Origin: Bradyrhizobium sp. CCGUVB1N3 | Lineage (GTDB): Bacteria > Pseudomonadota > Alphaproteobacteria > Rhizobiales > Xanthobacteraceae | Assembly: GCF_024199925.1 (NCBI RefSeq) | Contig: NZ_JANADR010000001.1 | Coordinates: forward strand, 9,613,501 to 9,677,500 | Reading direction: 5' to 3' | DNA: 64,000 nucleotides | Part shown: positions 63,478 to 64,000 of the stretch, in pieces | How positions within the stretch are numbered: position 1 is the stretch's first letter | How the letters are laid out: every line of letters begins with the position of its first letter | The notes under the pieces: model-generated | The model's input: only the letters and a program-made list of their open reading frames with translations | Told to the model about the DNA's origin: nothing | The model's database searches: none | Program-made: the position numbers and the translations under genes

Positions 63478-64000
63478 TTACGCGCTCGCCGCCGCGCCTT
63501 CCACCGGCCGGAAATTGGCAAAGTCCCAGCCGCGGCCTGGTGCCGCATCGAGCAGGGACCTGGTGTAGGCTTCCTTCGGGTGCGTCAGCACCTCCGCCGC
63601 CGGGCCCTGTTCGACGACGCGGCCGTGCTGCATCACGACGACCTCGTCGCAGATTTGCGCGGCGACACGTAAGTCGTGGGTGATGAACAGGATCGCGATG
63701 CCGAGCCGCTTCTGGATCTCATCGAGCAGTTCCAGCACCTGCGCCTGTACGGAGACGTCGAGTGCGGAGACCGCTTCATCCGCGACCAGCACGTCGGGAT
63801 CGAGTGCGAGCGCGCGCGCAATCGCAATGCGCTGGCGCTGGCCGCCCGAGAACTGGTGCGGATAGCGCGACACCGCATCGGCGGGCAGGCCGACCAACTC
63901 CAAAAGCTCGCGTGCCCGCTTCAGCGCATCGGCGCGCGAGACGCCGTAATTGATTGGACCTTCCGCGATGCTCTCGCCGACGCTGACGCGTGGATTGAGC
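63478..64000 (-). CDS. Oligopeptide/dipeptide ABC transporter ATP-binding protein, 5' part outside window
   Basis: The C-terminal 174 codons of a peptide ABC transporter ATPase (Dpp/Opp type). At the right edge it reads LNPRVSVGESIAEGP, the typical segment after the Q-loop. The signature RYPHQFSGGQRQRIAIARAL, Walker B VLVADEAVSALDVSVQAQVL and the H-loop LFITHDLRVAAQI follow. The tail EQGPAAEVLTHPKEAYTRSL is the family-typical C-terminal peptide-transporter motif. Walker A lies outside. It would provide energy for uptake of peptides cleaved by the downstream hydrolases. Confidence 0.93.
   Translation of the reverse strand, partial: LNPRVSVGESIAEGPINYGVSRADALKRARELLELVGLPADAVSRYPHQFSGGQRQRIAIARALALDPDVLVADEAVSALDVSVQAQVLELLDEIQKRLGIAILFITHDLRVAAQICDEVVVMQHGRVVEQGPAAEVLTHPKEAYTRSLLDAAPGRGWDFANFRPVEGAAASA

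Overview
The window looks like chromosomal DNA of a Bradyrhizobium-type alphaproteobacterium (Nitrobacteraceae). This is inferred from the high GC content, the strongly GC3-biased genes, the dispersed 'GTCATTCCGG...CCGGAATGAC' palindromes between genes, a groESL operon carrying both a CIRCE element and an RpoH-like promoter, and families common in that group (Usg, DUF2000, DUF2778, DUF4189, CHASE2-cyclase with FecR). No rRNA operon, CRISPR array, phage structural gene or integrase was seen.

Layout. 1-6150: carbon-monoxide-dehydrogenase-type cluster (coxS end, coxM, coxD, coxE, two split XdhC/CoxI genes and a fused molybdopterin-binding/MobA-like protein), truncated on the left so that coxL is not visible. 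6150-10800: small exported protein, a CYTH-CHAD protein with an excellent Pho box at its start, DUF2000, zinc alcohol dehydrogenase. 10370-11600: ArsR/AHSA1/GFA operon. 11700-15310: TetR-controlled HlyD/ABC-2 efflux operon with a perfect 18-bp operator. 15340-20770: adenylate cyclase, GntR/MFS/amidohydrolase cluster, PhzF. 21030-26000: DUF488 and DUF72, small proteins, and two membrane glycosyltransferases. 26000-33780: CHASE2-cyclase/FecR pair, DUF2778 L,D-transpeptidase-like protein, GST, isochorismatase/LysR pair, caspase-like protein. 33780-34200: two back-to-back degenerate tRNA-like sequences.

35860-39390 is the most unusual part. It is an insertion bounded on both sides by a groEL 3' end plus its terminator: a 3' remnant on the left and the complete groEL on the right. 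It carries a visibly AT-richer two-gene operon, a winged-helix/nucleoside-phosphorylase-fold protein followed by a translationally coupled 214-aa protein of unknown function. A complete IS3-family element with a 4-bp target duplication has split the first gene. By context this resembles a defence (nucleosidase effector) cassette, now broken.

39390-41560: groESL with terminator, CIRCE and heat-shock promoter. 41800-46400: Usg, cupin, nucleoside transporter, MFS, SDR. 46400-51160: Anbu proteasome-like peptidase with transglutaminase, alpha-E and circularly permuted ATP-grasp genes, the conserved Anbu-associated set. 51380-58930: CinA-like protein, Gpt, exported class II aldolase, an uncharacterised Cys-containing protein, MetE-like protein, DsbA-type isomerase, quinone reductase, lipase and enoyl-CoA hydratase. 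59060-64000: amidase, M20 and M81 peptidases and the end of an oligopeptide ABC ATPase, probably a peptide/amide uptake and hydrolysis group.

At least four families of dispersed palindromic repeats fill the intergenic spaces.
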